In this document: one piece after another, positions 35,631 through 44,958 of the stretch
How the letters are laid out: every line of letters starts with the position of its first letter
Numbering within the stretch: position 1 is the stretch's first letter
Source of the DNA: Picrophilus oshimae DSM 9789
Lineage (GTDB): Archaea; Thermoplasmatota; Thermoplasmata; Thermoplasmatales; Thermoplasmataceae
Reading direction: 5' to 3'
DNA: 64,000 nt
Assembly: GCF_900176435.1 (NCBI RefSeq)
Contig: NZ_FWYE01000002.1
Span: 298,610 to 362,609, forward strand
Notes under the pieces: generated by a model
Database searches by the model: none
What the model saw: the letters and a program-made list of their open reading frames with translations, nothing else
Told to the model about the DNA's origin: nothing
Program-made: the position numbers and the translations under genes

Positions 35631-37856
35631 TTATAAATACTTGCCCAGGCCTGAATCCCAGAGATTTCTGAGTTCGTTTATTCTTGCATTAAATACCATG
35701 TTCTCACCGTCCATCACGGTAATGTCGTCGCATGTATATCCAAGCTTTATTCCAAGATTGTTAAATACAATTTCTGATTCCAATGGAACCTCAACTACTA
35801 TTGCAGTGCCATGCTCTGAGAACAGCTTGTTTTCAAGATTCATCTTTATATCCTTTAGATTTACATTGAAACCTATGTTTTTGCCAAATGACATTTCAAT
35901 CAATGCTGCTATTATGCCACCGTCTGATACATCGTGTGCCGCGAGTATTTTTTCTTTATTTTCCTTTATTATATTATAAACATTGCAAAGATCATTTATA
36001 TTTGAATTATGATAATCATAGCATTTTATATCCTTCAATTTTGAGTAAACCGTGCCTGCCAGGCTTCCATTGATGCTCCCTATTAGATATATCAATGAAT
36101 TTTTATTTTTAAATTCTGTTGTTATGGCCTTTCTTACATCATCAATGATTCCGGTCATCATAATGTTTGGAGTCGGCATGATGTCACTTACGTTTTTATT
36201 GTAGAAGCTCACGTTACCTGAAACGAGCTGCAGCTTAAATTTCAATGTAAAATCACGTATTGCCTTTAATGTTTCAACAAATGAGTACATTGTTTCCTCG
36301 TTTTCAGGGTTACCAAAATTAAGTGAATCGACTATGGCATCAGGCTCGGCACCTGTTACAATAATATTTTTGTATGCCTCTATAAGCGATTCAAGTGCAC
36401 CACCATATGGATCTATTGCGCACAGCATGGGCTTTGATCCGGATGTAACCGCTATTCCTGCGAAGCTATCATCAACGGGTTTTATAACAGCGGCATCTGA
36501 GTGTGTTTCATTATTTGGCAAACCTGTAAGCGGTCTTACTATGGTTGCACCGCGAACCGTATGATCATACTGCCTTATAACCGGTGCACGTGAGCAAACA
36601 TTTATGGATGATATTAATGATATTATCGATTTATTTATATCATCGTCCCTAAATGGTTCGCTTTTGCATCTGTTTCTTGGCTTTTTGTATGGCCTCTGAT
36701 ACACAGGAGTCTGTGATATGAATTCCAGTGGAAGATCAAAAACCTTCTCATTTTTATAGTATATCTCAAGATTTTTCTTCTCCTCGGCCCTTCCTATGAC
36801 GGAGAACTCAATGTTCCATTTATCAAGAACATCCTTTATCTGTGGAAGATTTCTTTCATCAGAGGATATTAACATCCTCTCCTGTGATTCACTGATCCAG
36901 ATCTCCCATGGAAGCATGTTATCATCCTTTAAAAGAACGGAATCAAGATTTATGGTGCCGCCAAGGTTTCCGGCGTAGAGCATCTCTGTAACAGCACTTG
37001 AAAGGCCGCCGCCACCAAGATCCTTCATACCTGTTATCAGGCCAAGGTCATTAAGTTCAAGTATTGCGTGTATCAAAGGCTCCTCGACTATTGGATTTCC
37101 AAGCTGAACAGCGTTTCTGTTTTCTCCATTTTTTAAATCGAGGACCCTTGATGCAAAATTGACGCCATGAATGCCATCACGGCCGGTACGCCCTCCGCAT
37201 AGTATTAATATGTCACGCGCCTTCTGGACCCTGCTTCTCACAATTTTATCCTTTCTTGATATGCCTATACATCCGGCATTGACAATTGGTGAGGTATTAT
37301 AGCCCTCATGGAAATAAATTGAACCCGCGACATTTGGTATTCCAAGCCTGTTACCATAGTCCCTTATGCCGGAAACAACGCCGTTTATTATAAACCTCTC
37401 AGATAAAAAACCGGATTTGTTATCCGGGTCGCCAAAGTAAAGTGAATCGACAAGTGCAACAGGCTGGGCACCCATGCATAGCACGTCCCTTATGATTCCA
37501 CCCACGCCTGTTGCAGCACCACCGTATGGTTCAACTGCGCTTGGGTGGTTATGGCTCTCCATTTTAACAACATAGACGTAATCATCATTAAATTTTACAA
37601 CGCCAGCGTCATCTTCCATGGCAAGTATCGTTCTCTCATTTCTTAAATTTGATAGATACTTTTTAAGATAAAATTTGGAGCTCTTATAACATGAATGCTC
37701 GCTCCATGACTGTGCTATTGCCTGCAGCTCCACATCACTGGGATTTCTTTTTATTTCTGTGAAGTATTTTTTAATTAATAGCATTTCATCATGGCTGAGC
37801 GCAAGCGACTTTCCAATTAAATCAAGATCATTGTCAGAACAGTTTATTATGTCCAT
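35631..37856 (-). CDS. purL: Phosphoribosylformylglycinamidine synthase subunit II (small PurL)
   Basis: ATP-dependent amidation of FGAR to FGAM in purine synthesis, in complex with PurS and PurQ. It shows QSWSEHSCYKSSKF, ESHNHPSAVEPYGGAATGVGG, CGGRTGRDGIHGVNFAS and KDLGGGGLSSAVTEM, all PurL signatures. The length near 740 residues marks the small, three-subunit type. I prefer the ATG at 37856, directly after the purS stop, to the GTG at 37865. purQ is not in the window. Confidence 0.95.
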   Translation of the reverse strand: MDIINCSDNDLDLIGKSLALSHDEMLLIKKYFTEIKRNPSDVELQAIAQSWSEHSCYKSSKFYLKKYLSNLRNERTILAMEDDAGVVKFNDDYVYVVKMESHNHPSAVEPYGGAATGVGGIIRDVLCMGAQPVALVDSLYFGDPDNKSGFLSERFIINGVVSGIRDYGNRLGIPNVAGSIYFHEGYNTSPIVNAGCIGISRKDKIVRSRVQKARDILILCGGRTGRDGIHGVNFASRVLDLKNGENRNAVQLGNPIVEEPLIHAILELNDLGLITGMKDLGGGGLSSAVTEMLYAGNLGGTINLDSVLLKDDNMLPWEIWISESQERMLISSDERNLPQIKDVLDKWNIEFSVIGRAEEKKNLEIYYKNEKVFDLPLEFISQTPVYQRPYKKPRNRCKSEPFRDDDINKSIISLISSINVCSRAPVIRQYDHTVRGATIVRPLTGLPNNETHSDAAVIKPVDDSFAGIAVTSGSKPMLCAIDPYGGALESLIEAYKNIIVTGAEPDAIVDSLNFGNPENEETMYSFVETLKAIRDFTLKFKLQLVSGNVSFYNKNVSDIMPTPNIMMTGIIDDVRKAITTEFKNKNSLIYLIGSINGSLAGTVYSKLKDIKCYDYHNSNINDLCNVYNIIKENKEKILAAHDVSDGGIIAALIEMSFGKNIGFNVNLKDIKMNLENKLFSEHGTAIVVEVPLESEIVFNNLGIKLGYTCDDITVMDGENMVFNARINELRNLWDSGLGKYL

Positions 37857-37857
37857 A

Positions 37858-38085
37858 TCAATCACGAATAATTTTATAGCTCTGTATAACCGGGTTCGTT
37901 AAAATCCTGCCTGCAATTTCATCAAGAACGTTATATGAATCGTCATCAAGGGTGAATTCATAGATCTTTTTTATTGATAGGCCCTTAATGCCATTATAGC
38001 CAAGCATGGAGAGATTTCTCTCTATGCTCAGTGCCTCAGGATCCTCAACGTTTGGAAGATAAGTAACCTCTATCTTAGCCTTCAT
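37858..38085 (-). CDS. purS: Phosphoribosylformylglycinamidine synthase subunit PurS
   Basis: The 75-residue bridging subunit that links PurL and PurQ and helps channel ammonia. The sequence has the PurS ferredoxin-like pattern: KAKIEVTYLPNVEDPEA, a central LGYNGIKGLSIKKIYEFTL, and a C-terminal VLDEIAGRILTNPVIQSYKI. Its stop codon lies immediately before the purL ATG, so translation is coupled. Confidence 0.93.
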   Translation of the reverse strand: MKAKIEVTYLPNVEDPEALSIERNLSMLGYNGIKGLSIKKIYEFTLDDDSYNVLDEIAGRILTNPVIQSYKIIRD

Positions 38086-38114
38086 GATGATAAATGAATA
38101 TGTATGAATTAAAT

Positions 38115-38708
38115 CTATCGTTTTATCCTTCCATGTGCAGGATATATTGAATTAAAATCCATCATTTCTATTTTTTTCAATGAAAGCTCTGCATCCTTTT
38201 GATCGTTTACAAACATCATGTCAACCTTTAATTTCCTGAAACCATATGTTGCCGCGTCACCTGTGAATAATGCCTTCTCTGGTTTGTAAAATATTGAAAC
38301 ACTGCCGGATGTGTATCCCGGTGTATCAATTACCAAAAAATCGTTTAAATTAAATTTTTCATATGAAAAAACGTTCTTTACAGTATCTATTGATATACCC
38401 TTGGATTCGATATATGATACAAAGCCCTTTCTTTCCCTTGGCTTTGTAACAAGATCCATGTCATTTTTATTTATATATATTTCCGGTGAGTATTCATCAT
38501 AAATGGCCTTCAATGAACCGGCATGATCATATGTACCGGATGTTAAAAGTATGTACTCAGGTTTTATATTCATTGATTTATAAAAATTGTTTATCTTAAC
38601 AAAATCGTTCTTTATGCCCGCATCAATTTGAACTATATGATCAGAGATTACAACGTAAACGTGTGATACTGTCCTGTCTATATAATATACATGATCGCTG
38701 AGCTTCAT
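38115..38708 (-). CDS. Metallo-beta-lactamase-fold protein with degenerate metal site
   Basis: A 197-residue MBL-fold protein. The usual THxHxDH motif is replaced by TSGTYDH (Ser57 and Thr59 at the first two His positions; Asp61 and His62 kept). The usual TPGHT loop reads DTPGYTSGS, so a third His is Tyr. The FTGDA Asp and the final His in YPAHGR are retained. A glyoxalase II-like hydrolase is the parent fold, but normal dinuclear metal binding looks impossible. It could be a single-metal or non-catalytic protein. Confidence 0.8.
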   Translation of the reverse strand: MKLSDHVYYIDRTVSHVYVVISDHIVQIDAGIKNDFVKINNFYKSMNIKPEYILLTSGTYDHAGSLKAIYDEYSPEIYINKNDMDLVTKPRERKGFVSYIESKGISIDTVKNVFSYEKFNLNDFLVIDTPGYTSGSVSIFYKPEKALFTGDAATYGFRKLKVDMMFVNDQKDAELSLKKIEMMDFNSIYPAHGRIKR

Positions 38709-38783
38709 TCTTAAACAATTAAAAACAAAATATTAATTTTTTTAATCAATTAACATTTTATAGAATCTTATCATACTTTAATC

Positions 38784-39032
38784 ATGGATGAGAACGGCGT
38801 GATGGGATTTAAACTTGAAGAGGAACCTAAATGGGTAACGGTAACCCTGGATGATGGAACGGTGATGCAGATAAAGATGGAGATCATTGCCATAGCAAGG
38901 AATGGGAACGATATAAATACAGGGCTTCCAATATACATGATCCAGGCAACAAACATAATGAGGCTGCTGAGGGTTCCAAGGGAGCTTATAAAGAAGCCTG
39001 AAAACACAGAGAATAAAAATTTATACAGATGA
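38784..39032 (+). CDS. Uncharacterised small protein (82 aa)
   Basis: Compact protein with EEEPKWVTVTLDDGTVMQIKME, a hydrophobic strand and a C-terminal basic helix (IMRLLRVPRELIKKP). It has the look of a small beta-barrel or DNA-associated protein but matches no family I recognise. ATTTTATAG lies about 25 bases upstream, giving a leaderless start. It precedes the Lrp-type regulator by 49 bases. Confidence 0.6.
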   Translation: MDENGVMGFKLEEEPKWVTVTLDDGTVMQIKMEIIAIARNGNDINTGLPIYMIQATNIMRLLRVPRELIKKPENTENKNLYR

Positions 39033-39081
39033 TTTTTTATATATTCTATAAATTTAAATTTATTCTTAATATACTTATAAC

Positions 39082-39471
39082 ATGGATGATAAAGATAAAA
39101 AGATTATAGAGATGCTTATAAAGAATTCAAGAACCAGCAACATGGATATTGCCCGGCAGCTTAACGTATCAGAGGGCACAATAAGAAAGAGAATAGAAAA
39201 GCTTGTAAATGATGGTATAATAACAAAGTTTACAATTGAAACAACATCAAGTGTTGATGCAATTGTTTTAATAAAGGTTGATCCATCACTGGCAGGTTCT
39301 GTTATAAAAACCTTAAAGGCAGAGTACAATGATATATATGAATACTCCGGAAGTGTTGACATAGCCGTTAGGCTTAGATGCACCTCTCTTGATGAATTGA
39401 ACAGTGAGGTGGATTCAATAAGGAATATTCACGGTGTAATAAACACAGATACATTAATAAGATTAAAATAA
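39082..39471 (+). CDS. Lrp/AsnC family transcription regulator
   Basis: A 129-residue regulator. The N-terminal winged helix-turn-helix is KIIEMLIKNSRTSNMDIARQ with recognition helix around SEGTIRKRIEKLVNDGII. The C-terminal RAM/SAM ligand-binding domain shows DAIVLIKVDPS and a final strand IHGVINTDTLIRLK. Such proteins form octamers and respond to amino acids. The target genes are not evident; alba starts 68 bases downstream. Confidence 0.92.
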   Translation: MDDKDKKIIEMLIKNSRTSNMDIARQLNVSEGTIRKRIEKLVNDGIITKFTIETTSSVDAIVLIKVDPSLAGSVIKTLKAEYNDIYEYSGSVDIAVRLRCTSLDELNSEVDSIRNIHGVINTDTLIRLK

Positions 39472-39497
39472 ATGTTTAAATAAAGATAATCGATATA

Positions 39498-39508
39498 ATT
39501 ATATATTG
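39498..39508 (+). promoter_or_regulatory. TATA-like box for alba
   Basis: ATTATATATTG about 37 bases before the alba ATG. With initiation about 25 bases downstream it leaves a short 5' leader that carries the SD at 39527-39532, so alba is a leadered exception among many leaderless genes. Confidence 0.45.
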
Positions 39509-39526
39509 CTATTTAATTTAGTTTAA

Positions 39527-39532
39527 GAGGAG
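39527..39532 (+). promoter_or_regulatory. Strong Shine-Dalgarno of alba
   Basis: GAGGAG seven bases before the ATG at 39540. It fits high translation of an abundant chromatin protein. Confidence 0.55.
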
Positions 39533-39539
39533 AACCACT

Positions 39540-39812
39540 ATGGCAGAGGAGAATGTGATCTTTGTGGGAAAGAAACCAACGATGAACTATGTTCTTGCTA
39601 TCGTGACGCAGTTTAACAACAATTCAACCAGCCGCATTGTTATTAAGGCCAGGGGTAAGGCCATAAGCAAGGCTGTTGACATTGCAGAGATAACGAGGCA
39701 CAAGTTCATACAGGATGCTAAATACGATGAGATAAAACTTGATACGGAAAGCTTACAGGGTGAGAAGGGAGAATCCAACGTATCTTCAATAGAGATCGTT
39801 TTAACAAGATAA
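39540..39812 (+). CDS. alba: Alba chromatin protein
   Basis: Dimeric DNA/RNA-binding protein of archaeal chromatin, 90 residues. The conserved VGKKPTMNYVLA carries the DNA-binding, acetylatable Lys pair; IVIKARGKAISKAVDIAEI is the central strand-loop-helix. The C-terminal hairpin ends SIEIVLTR. A T-run follows its stop. High expression is expected from the SD and promoter. Confidence 0.96.
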   Translation: MAEENVIFVGKKPTMNYVLAIVTQFNNNSTSRIVIKARGKAISKAVDIAEITRHKFIQDAKYDEIKLDTESLQGEKGESNVSSIEIVLTR

Positions 39813-39819
39813 ATTTCAA

Positions 39820-39826
39820 TTTTTTT
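39820..39826 (+). terminator. Oligo-T terminator after alba
   Basis: Seven consecutive T residues eight bases after the alba stop, in AT-rich surroundings without a hairpin. Archaeal RNA polymerase terminates at such U-tracts. Confidence 0.5.
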
Positions 39827-39895
39827 ATAAAAATAAATTTCATGCTAAAAGCTTAAATTTAATAATTCTATATTAGTGCTGCCTGGGGTATATTC

Positions 39896-40882
39896 ATGAA
39901 GGATTTTTATGACTGGCAGTACAGCATGAGGAGCAAGATAGCAGAGATTAATCAGAGGCTTTTGGATTCAATCCAAACAGATGAAAAGTATCTTTATGAT
40001 ATGGCAAGGTACACCATTGAGGCTGGCGGCAAAAGATTCAGACCATTATTAACAATACTTTCATTTGAGATTGCCTCAGGGGAATCATATGAAAAGATTC
40101 TTGACCTGGCAGCGGGCTATGAGCTTATACACACTGCAAGCCTGATACATGATGATATAATAGATCACTCGGACATGAGGCGCGGAAGGTACACATTAAG
40201 CTATAAAGAGGGTATAAACAACGCAATAGTGGTCGGTGATTATCTATTTGCAAAGGCCTATGAGCTCGGATCAAGATACGGGAAAGAGGTATCCAAAATC
40301 ATGGCCGATGCCTCAAGCAACCTTGCCGAGGGGCAAATACTCGAGGCCGAGAATATAGGAAATCTAAATATGAATGAGGAGACATATTTAAAAATTATCG
40401 AGAATAAGACGGCAAGATTTTTTGCGGCCTGTGCCCTTGGTGCCACAAAGGCTGCCGGTGCGGATTTTGAGATATCAAACAGGCTTAGCAATTTTGCATA
40501 CAATATGGGCATGGCCTTTCAGATAACAGATGATATATTAGATATTATAGGCAACGAAAAGGATATGGGCAAACCGGCCATGGTTGATCTTGGCCATGAT
40601 GTGATAACCCTTCCAATAATATATTCACTTAAAAACAATTATTATAATAATAAAATAAGGGATATACTTACAGGGAATTACAAATCTCCTGATTTGAAGG
40701 ATAAGTTTAAAAATATAATGATGGAAACCGGTGCAATTGAATACTCATTTAAGGTTGCCAAGGATTATATAAATAAATCTGTATCCTATTTATCAGGAAT
40801 AGGCAGATCCAGGGATCTGGATCTTTTAATGGAGCTTGCCATGATAGTTATAGAAAGAATTGATGAGGCAGGTTTGATGTAA
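39896..40882 (+). CDS. Polyprenyl diphosphate synthase
   Basis: Trans-prenyltransferase of 328 residues with first Asp-rich motif HDDIIDHSDMRRG and second FQITDDILDI. The stretch before the first motif, YELIHTASLIHDD, has Ala five residues upstream of it instead of the bulky aromatic seen in short-chain archaeal GGPP synthases. This pattern resembles bacterial hepta/octaprenyl synthases, so a longer product (for example a menaquinone side chain) is possible. GGPP for ether lipids is the alternative. The gene abuts the ArsA ATPase gene. Confidence 0.9.
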   Translation: MKDFYDWQYSMRSKIAEINQRLLDSIQTDEKYLYDMARYTIEAGGKRFRPLLTILSFEIASGESYEKILDLAAGYELIHTASLIHDDIIDHSDMRRGRYTLSYKEGINNAIVVGDYLFAKAYELGSRYGKEVSKIMADASSNLAEGQILEAENIGNLNMNEETYLKIIENKTARFFAACALGATKAAGADFEISNRLSNFAYNMGMAFQITDDILDIIGNEKDMGKPAMVDLGHDVITLPIIYSLKNNYYNNKIRDILTGNYKSPDLKDKFKNIMMETGAIEYSFKVAKDYINKSVSYLSGIGRSRDLDLLMELAMIVIERIDEAGLM

Positions 40883-42043
40883 ATGTCCAGGGTTATATTA
40901 TACACAGGCAAGGGTGGTGTTGGTAAAACAAGTGTTGCAGCGGCAACTGCTGCAATGATATCTAAAAAAAGGAAGACGCTGGTCATGTCAACAGATCCGG
41001 CTCATTCACTATCAGATTCCCTTAAATTTGATATTGGCTCAGAGCCGACAAAAATAGAGAAAAATCTCTATGCACAGGAGATAAACATAAACCAGGCAAT
41101 AAACCAGCACTGGGAGGATTTAAAGGAGTATTTAACGGCACTATTCCAGTACCAGGGAATAGATCCAATATCGGCCGACGAGATTGCTATACTTCCAGGT
41201 TTTGAGGAGGCCACATATCTTTTATATATAAACGATTATATAAAGGAGGATTCCTTTGATACGATCATCGTTGATAGCGCACCGACCGGTGAATCATTGC
41301 GCCTGCTATCTTTTCCAGAGGTAATGACCTGGTACATGGATAAGATATTCCCAATAGGAAGAACGGCAGCAAAGATAGCAAGACCACTTGTGAGACCATT
41401 TACAGGCGGCATGCCGCTGCCATCAGACAGGGTCTTTAAAAGCGCCGAGACACTATACAAAGATCTTTTGAATATACAGGAAATAATGCAGAATTCTGAG
41501 ATAACATCAATAAGGCTTGTGACAAATGCCGATCACATGTCATTTAATGAGACAAAGAGGGCTTACACATATTTGCTACTTTATGGTTATCCTGTTGATG
41601 CCGTGATAGTAAATAAGATATATAGAGAAAACACAGGTGATTTCTTTAAGGCATGGCGTGAATCACAAAATGAGATATTAAATGATATAAATGCAGCCTT
41701 TGGGGACATAAAGATCATGAGGGGTTATCTAATGGAAAGGGAGCCTCTTGGAGTAAATGAGCTTTTGAAATTCGGCATGGAGCTTTACGATGGCGAGGAT
41801 CCATATAATATATTTAAGCATGAAAAACCATATGAGTTTGAGAAGTCCGGGGATAACACAATATTAAAGGTGAAGCTGCCCTTTGCCGAGAAGGGTGAGA
41901 CAAACCTGTTCAAAAAGGCAGGGGAGCTGATAATAGAGGTAAAAAACTGGCGCCGCATTGTTTATCTCCCACAGACAATATCAGAAAAGGAACCTATGGG
42001 TGCGGAGTTTAAGAATGGATATCTATATATAACACTGAGTTGA
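40883..42043 (+). CDS. ArsA/Get3 family ATPase
   Basis: SIMIBI-class ATPase, single-domain (386 residues). The deviant P-loop is GKGGVGKTSVAAATAA, switch I is STDPAHSLSDS, switch II is VDSAPTGESLRL. The C-terminal about 65 residues (ILKVKLPFAEKGETNLFKK to the end) look like the HSP20/alpha-crystallin-like tail common in archaeal ArsA proteins. No Cys pair for arsenite is evident; a Get3-like tail-anchored protein or chaperone role is more likely. It starts directly after the prenyl synthase stop. Confidence 0.9.
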   Translation: MSRVILYTGKGGVGKTSVAAATAAMISKKRKTLVMSTDPAHSLSDSLKFDIGSEPTKIEKNLYAQEININQAINQHWEDLKEYLTALFQYQGIDPISADEIAILPGFEEATYLLYINDYIKEDSFDTIIVDSAPTGESLRLLSFPEVMTWYMDKIFPIGRTAAKIARPLVRPFTGGMPLPSDRVFKSAETLYKDLLNIQEIMQNSEITSIRLVTNADHMSFNETKRAYTYLLLYGYPVDAVIVNKIYRENTGDFFKAWRESQNEILNDINAAFGDIKIMRGYLMEREPLGVNELLKFGMELYDGEDPYNIFKHEKPYEFEKSGDNTILKVKLPFAEKGETNLFKKAGELIIEVKNWRRIVYLPQTISEKEPMGAEFKNGYLYITLS

Positions 42044-42053
42044 TATATTATTT

Positions 42054-42233
42054 ATGAAAAAGACAATAATTCAAATAAATATAGAGGTCCCAGAATTTGT
42101 AAACGAGCTTGGCAGTGAGGCCTTAAAATATGCCCGTGGTCTGCTTGAGCTTACGAACTTTGCATTAAAAACCGTGAGCAAAAACCAGGATGGAAACAAA
42201 AAATCGAGCCTGAAAAAAATAGATATAAAATGA
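42054..42233 (+). CDS. Small uncharacterised protein (59 aa)
   Basis: A complete ORF from ATG to TGA ten bases after the ArsA-like gene, beginning MKKTIIQINIEVPEFVNELG. It has an N-terminal strand, a central amphipathic helix (SEALKYARGLLELTNFALKT) and a Lys-rich tail. Codon use (AGT/AGC, ATA, AAA) matches neighbouring genes. Its stop is directly next to the convergent taw1 stop. Probably third gene of the operon; function unknown. Confidence 0.6.
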   Translation: MKKTIIQINIEVPEFVNELGSEALKYARGLLELTNFALKTVSKNQDGNKKSSLKKIDIK

Positions 42234-43199
42234 TTATGAAATTTTTTCCATGGCCTTTTTTAATACACTGTCGAAATCTATTCTTGCTTTTGATGGATCC
42301 TTTGCTATCATTGCAACCCTGCTCTCCCTGCGATCGGCATATGGTGTGTATCCAAGCCTTCTGGCCATCTCGTTTGAAAATTCCAGAACCATCTCATGTG
42401 ATGGCATGTTATCTGCTGTTAATCTGTCTATTGACTGGCCAACATGGACATAACCCTTTGATTCTATGAAATCCGGATCCGCCTTTCTATCAAGCTTTTC
42501 ATACTCGTCGTAATATGGCATGTTTACATCCTTTACCAGTGTATGCCTTATAACCTTTCTTGTATCAAGAGATGGAAGGAGCTCAAGCGTTTTATTAAAG
42601 TTCTCCCAGGCATTGCCTATTGCAGGATTTAAAACCCTGTTGAATATCTCCTTTGTTGGACCGGCAACAGTTACATAAAGCTGCGTTGGTAATGGATCAA
42701 GCTTTTCAAGCACCATTGGAAGTGTTCCGTTTGTTACAAGGAACGTTGATATACCCATTTTTGTTGCGGCCGCTATTAATTCACCAAGTCTTGTGTAAAG
42801 TGTCGGTTCGCCTGTTAATGATATTGCCATGTGTTTTGGATGCATTGCCTTTTCCCATGCCTCGCTGCTAACGTTTGGATTGCCCTTAAAACCGGATATT
42901 AGCTTTAAATGTGCCTTTATGCTTTCCTCCAGAATAAATTCAGGATCGTCTTCATCGCCTATATGCATCGAATCAAAACCCTGGAATCTCCAGCAGAATT
43001 CGCAGTTTTCTGTGCATGAGTTAAGTGCCGGCGTCATCTGTATGCACTGTGATGAATTTATACCATAAAATGTATTTTTATAGCATGATGCCTTGCCGGT
43101 AAGCTCACTTTTTGTCCAGTGGCATACCTTAACGGCTGAATGTTTTCCAACAAGACCGTAATGCTGTTTTTTATAAATAAGCTTATAGTTGTTTATCAC
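42234..43199 (-). CDS. taw1: Wybutosine biosynthesis radical SAM enzyme Taw1
   Basis: Radical SAM enzyme that builds the tricyclic imG-14 base at G37 of tRNA-Phe. The N-terminus YGLVGKHSAVKVCHW is diagnostic, and the cluster motif is SCTENCEFCWRF. Further features are SLTGEPTLYTRLGELI and the C-terminal DVNMPYYDEYEKL. The first in-frame start (GTG 43244) lies inside the thermosome gene. I prefer the GTG at 43199, which has an AATATTTTTATTA element about 25 bases upstream and yields 321 residues. Confidence 0.92.
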   Translation of the reverse strand: MINNYKLIYKKQHYGLVGKHSAVKVCHWTKSELTGKASCYKNTFYGINSSQCIQMTPALNSCTENCEFCWRFQGFDSMHIGDEDDPEFILEESIKAHLKLISGFKGNPNVSSEAWEKAMHPKHMAISLTGEPTLYTRLGELIAAATKMGISTFLVTNGTLPMVLEKLDPLPTQLYVTVAGPTKEIFNRVLNPAIGNAWENFNKTLELLPSLDTRKVIRHTLVKDVNMPYYDEYEKLDRKADPDFIESKGYVHVGQSIDRLTADNMPSHEMVLEFSNEMARRLGYTPYADRRESRVAMIAKDPSKARIDFDSVLKKAMEKIS

Positions 43200-43233
43200 A
43201 CATATAAATTTAATAAAAATATTTAAAGTTATT

Positions 43234-44859
43234 TTAGTCCTCACCTGCGCCCTCGCCTGGATTTGGTGATGGTGACTTTGATGATGAGGATTTCGTTGCT
43301 ATAACATCATCGATTCTTAGTATCATGACAGCGGCATCTGTTGCTGAGTCTATTGCCTGTTTGCCAACCCTTATTGGCTCTATTACATTTGCCTTTTCCA
43401 TGTCCTCGACCTCACCGGTGAAGACGTTTAATCCGTATTTTGTGTGGCCTGCTGCATGCTCGCTCCTGATCTTTATTAGTATGTCTATTGGATCAAGACC
43501 TGCGTTCTCTGCAAGCGCCCTTGGAATCTCCTCAAGTGCGTCAGCGAACCTCTCTATTGCAAGCTGCTGCCTGCCGCCAACCTTTGATGCGTATGTTCTC
43601 AGCCTGAAGGCTATCTCCTCAGCTGCTGAGCCACCGCCAGTGACATATGCAGCATCCTCAACCGCAGCGGCAACAACGTGCAGTGAGTCTGTTATCGATC
43701 TTTCTATTTCATCAACAACGTGATCGGTTTCTCCCCTTATTAATATGCTTACTGCCTTTGGATTCTTTGCGCCTGTTACGAATGTCATATAGTCATCGCC
43801 GATCTTCACCTGCTCAACCTTGTCTGCCTTTCCAAGATCCGCCTCTGTCATCTCGTCCAGGGATGATACTATTGCAGCGCCTGTGGCCTTTGCAAGCTTG
43901 TCGACATCGCTCTTCTTGACCCTTCTAACAGCGTATATTCCTGCCTTTGCAAGGTAGTGCTGTGCCATGTCGTCTATACCCTTCTGTGTTATTACAACGT
44001 TAGCTCCTGTTTTCTGTATTTTATCAACCATTTCCTTTAATATGCCCTCCTCCTGGTCAAGGAATTTCTGTATCATTCTTGGGTCGTTTATCTGAAGGTT
44101 TGTGTCAAACTCTGGCTTCTTAACCTCAAGTGCGAGATCAAGCAGCGCAATTTTTGCATTCTCCACTGTTGATGGCATGCCGGGATGTACCTTTTCCTTG
44201 TCTATTATTATTCCATCAATAAGCTGGGTCTCATCAACGCTGCCACCCTGCTTCTTAACCATCTGTAAATTGTCGAAATCAACGTAGTACTTGCCATCGC
44301 GCTCCTCTGCTATTGCCTTTATGGCCTGGTATGAAAGCTCTGCAAGTTTATCCTTGAAAACACCGGCGCTCTTGCTGTTCAATGATGTCATTGCCATCTT
44401 TATTAATTTGTCCTTGTCGTCAGGATTTATCTTTATTGATATCTCATCAAGTACCTTCCTTGCGTACTCATCTGCCATCCTGTAACCTTCCGTTATTACG
44501 GTTGGATGCACATTCTGGTTTACAAGGGCCTGGGCCTGCTCAAGGAGGGCGCCTGCTATAATAACTGCTGTTGTTGTGCCGTCCCCGACATAGCTGTCCT
44601 GCGTCTTTGAAACCTCAACCATCATCTTTGCGGCAGGATGTTCTATATCCATTTCCTTTAAAATTGTAACACCATCGTTTGTTATTACGATGTCTCCGAG
44701 TGAGTCGACAAGCATCTTGTCCATGCCCCTTGGTCCAAGTGTGGACCTTATGGATGTTGCTATTGCCTTTGCGGCCTCAATATTGTCCTGCATGGCGTCC
44801 CTGCCACTCTCTCTTTTTGTACCCTCTTTAAGTATGAATATCGGCTGACCACCCATCAT
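43234..44859 (-). CDS. Thermosome (group II chaperonin) subunit
   Basis: ATP-dependent protein-folding machine of the cytosol. It shows [40 protein letters not shown]-region equivalents and [14 protein letters not shown]; 541 residues is standard. The C-terminal tail is acidic and Gly/Pro-rich instead of a GGM repeat. MMGGQP gives two possible ATG starts. CTTATATAGA about 40 bases upstream would give a short leader. A second thermosome gene, common in related genomes, is not in this window. Confidence 0.97.
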   Translation of the reverse strand: MMGGQPIFILKEGTKRESGRDAMQDNIEAAKAIATSIRSTLGPRGMDKMLVDSLGDIVITNDGVTILKEMDIEHPAAKMMVEVSKTQDSYVGDGTTTAVIIAGALLEQAQALVNQNVHPTVITEGYRMADEYARKVLDEISIKINPDDKDKLIKMAMTSLNSKSAGVFKDKLAELSYQAIKAIAEERDGKYYVDFDNLQMVKKQGGSVDETQLIDGIIIDKEKVHPGMPSTVENAKIALLDLALEVKKPEFDTNLQINDPRMIQKFLDQEEGILKEMVDKIQKTGANVVITQKGIDDMAQHYLAKAGIYAVRRVKKSDVDKLAKATGAAIVSSLDEMTEADLGKADKVEQVKIGDDYMTFVTGAKNPKAVSILIRGETDHVVDEIERSITDSLHVVAAAVEDAAYVTGGGSAAEEIAFRLRTYASKVGGRQQLAIERFADALEEIPRALAENAGLDPIDILIKIRSEHAAGHTKYGLNVFTGEVEDMEKANVIEPIRVGKQAIDSATDAAVMILRIDDVIATKSSSSKSPSPNPGEGAGED

Positions 44860-44958
44860 AATTATCAGGTAAGTAAAAATAAACTTCTATATAAGGATTT
44901 CTATCATATGAATTTAAAATTTTTATAAATAGATTTATTATATTAATTAATAAAATAA

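Noticed and set aside
43200..43244. N-terminal extension of taw1 into the thermosome gene
   Set aside because: The first start codon lies within the last codons of the thermosome gene, the added residues do not match the family, and a TATA-like element fits the internal GTG at 43199.
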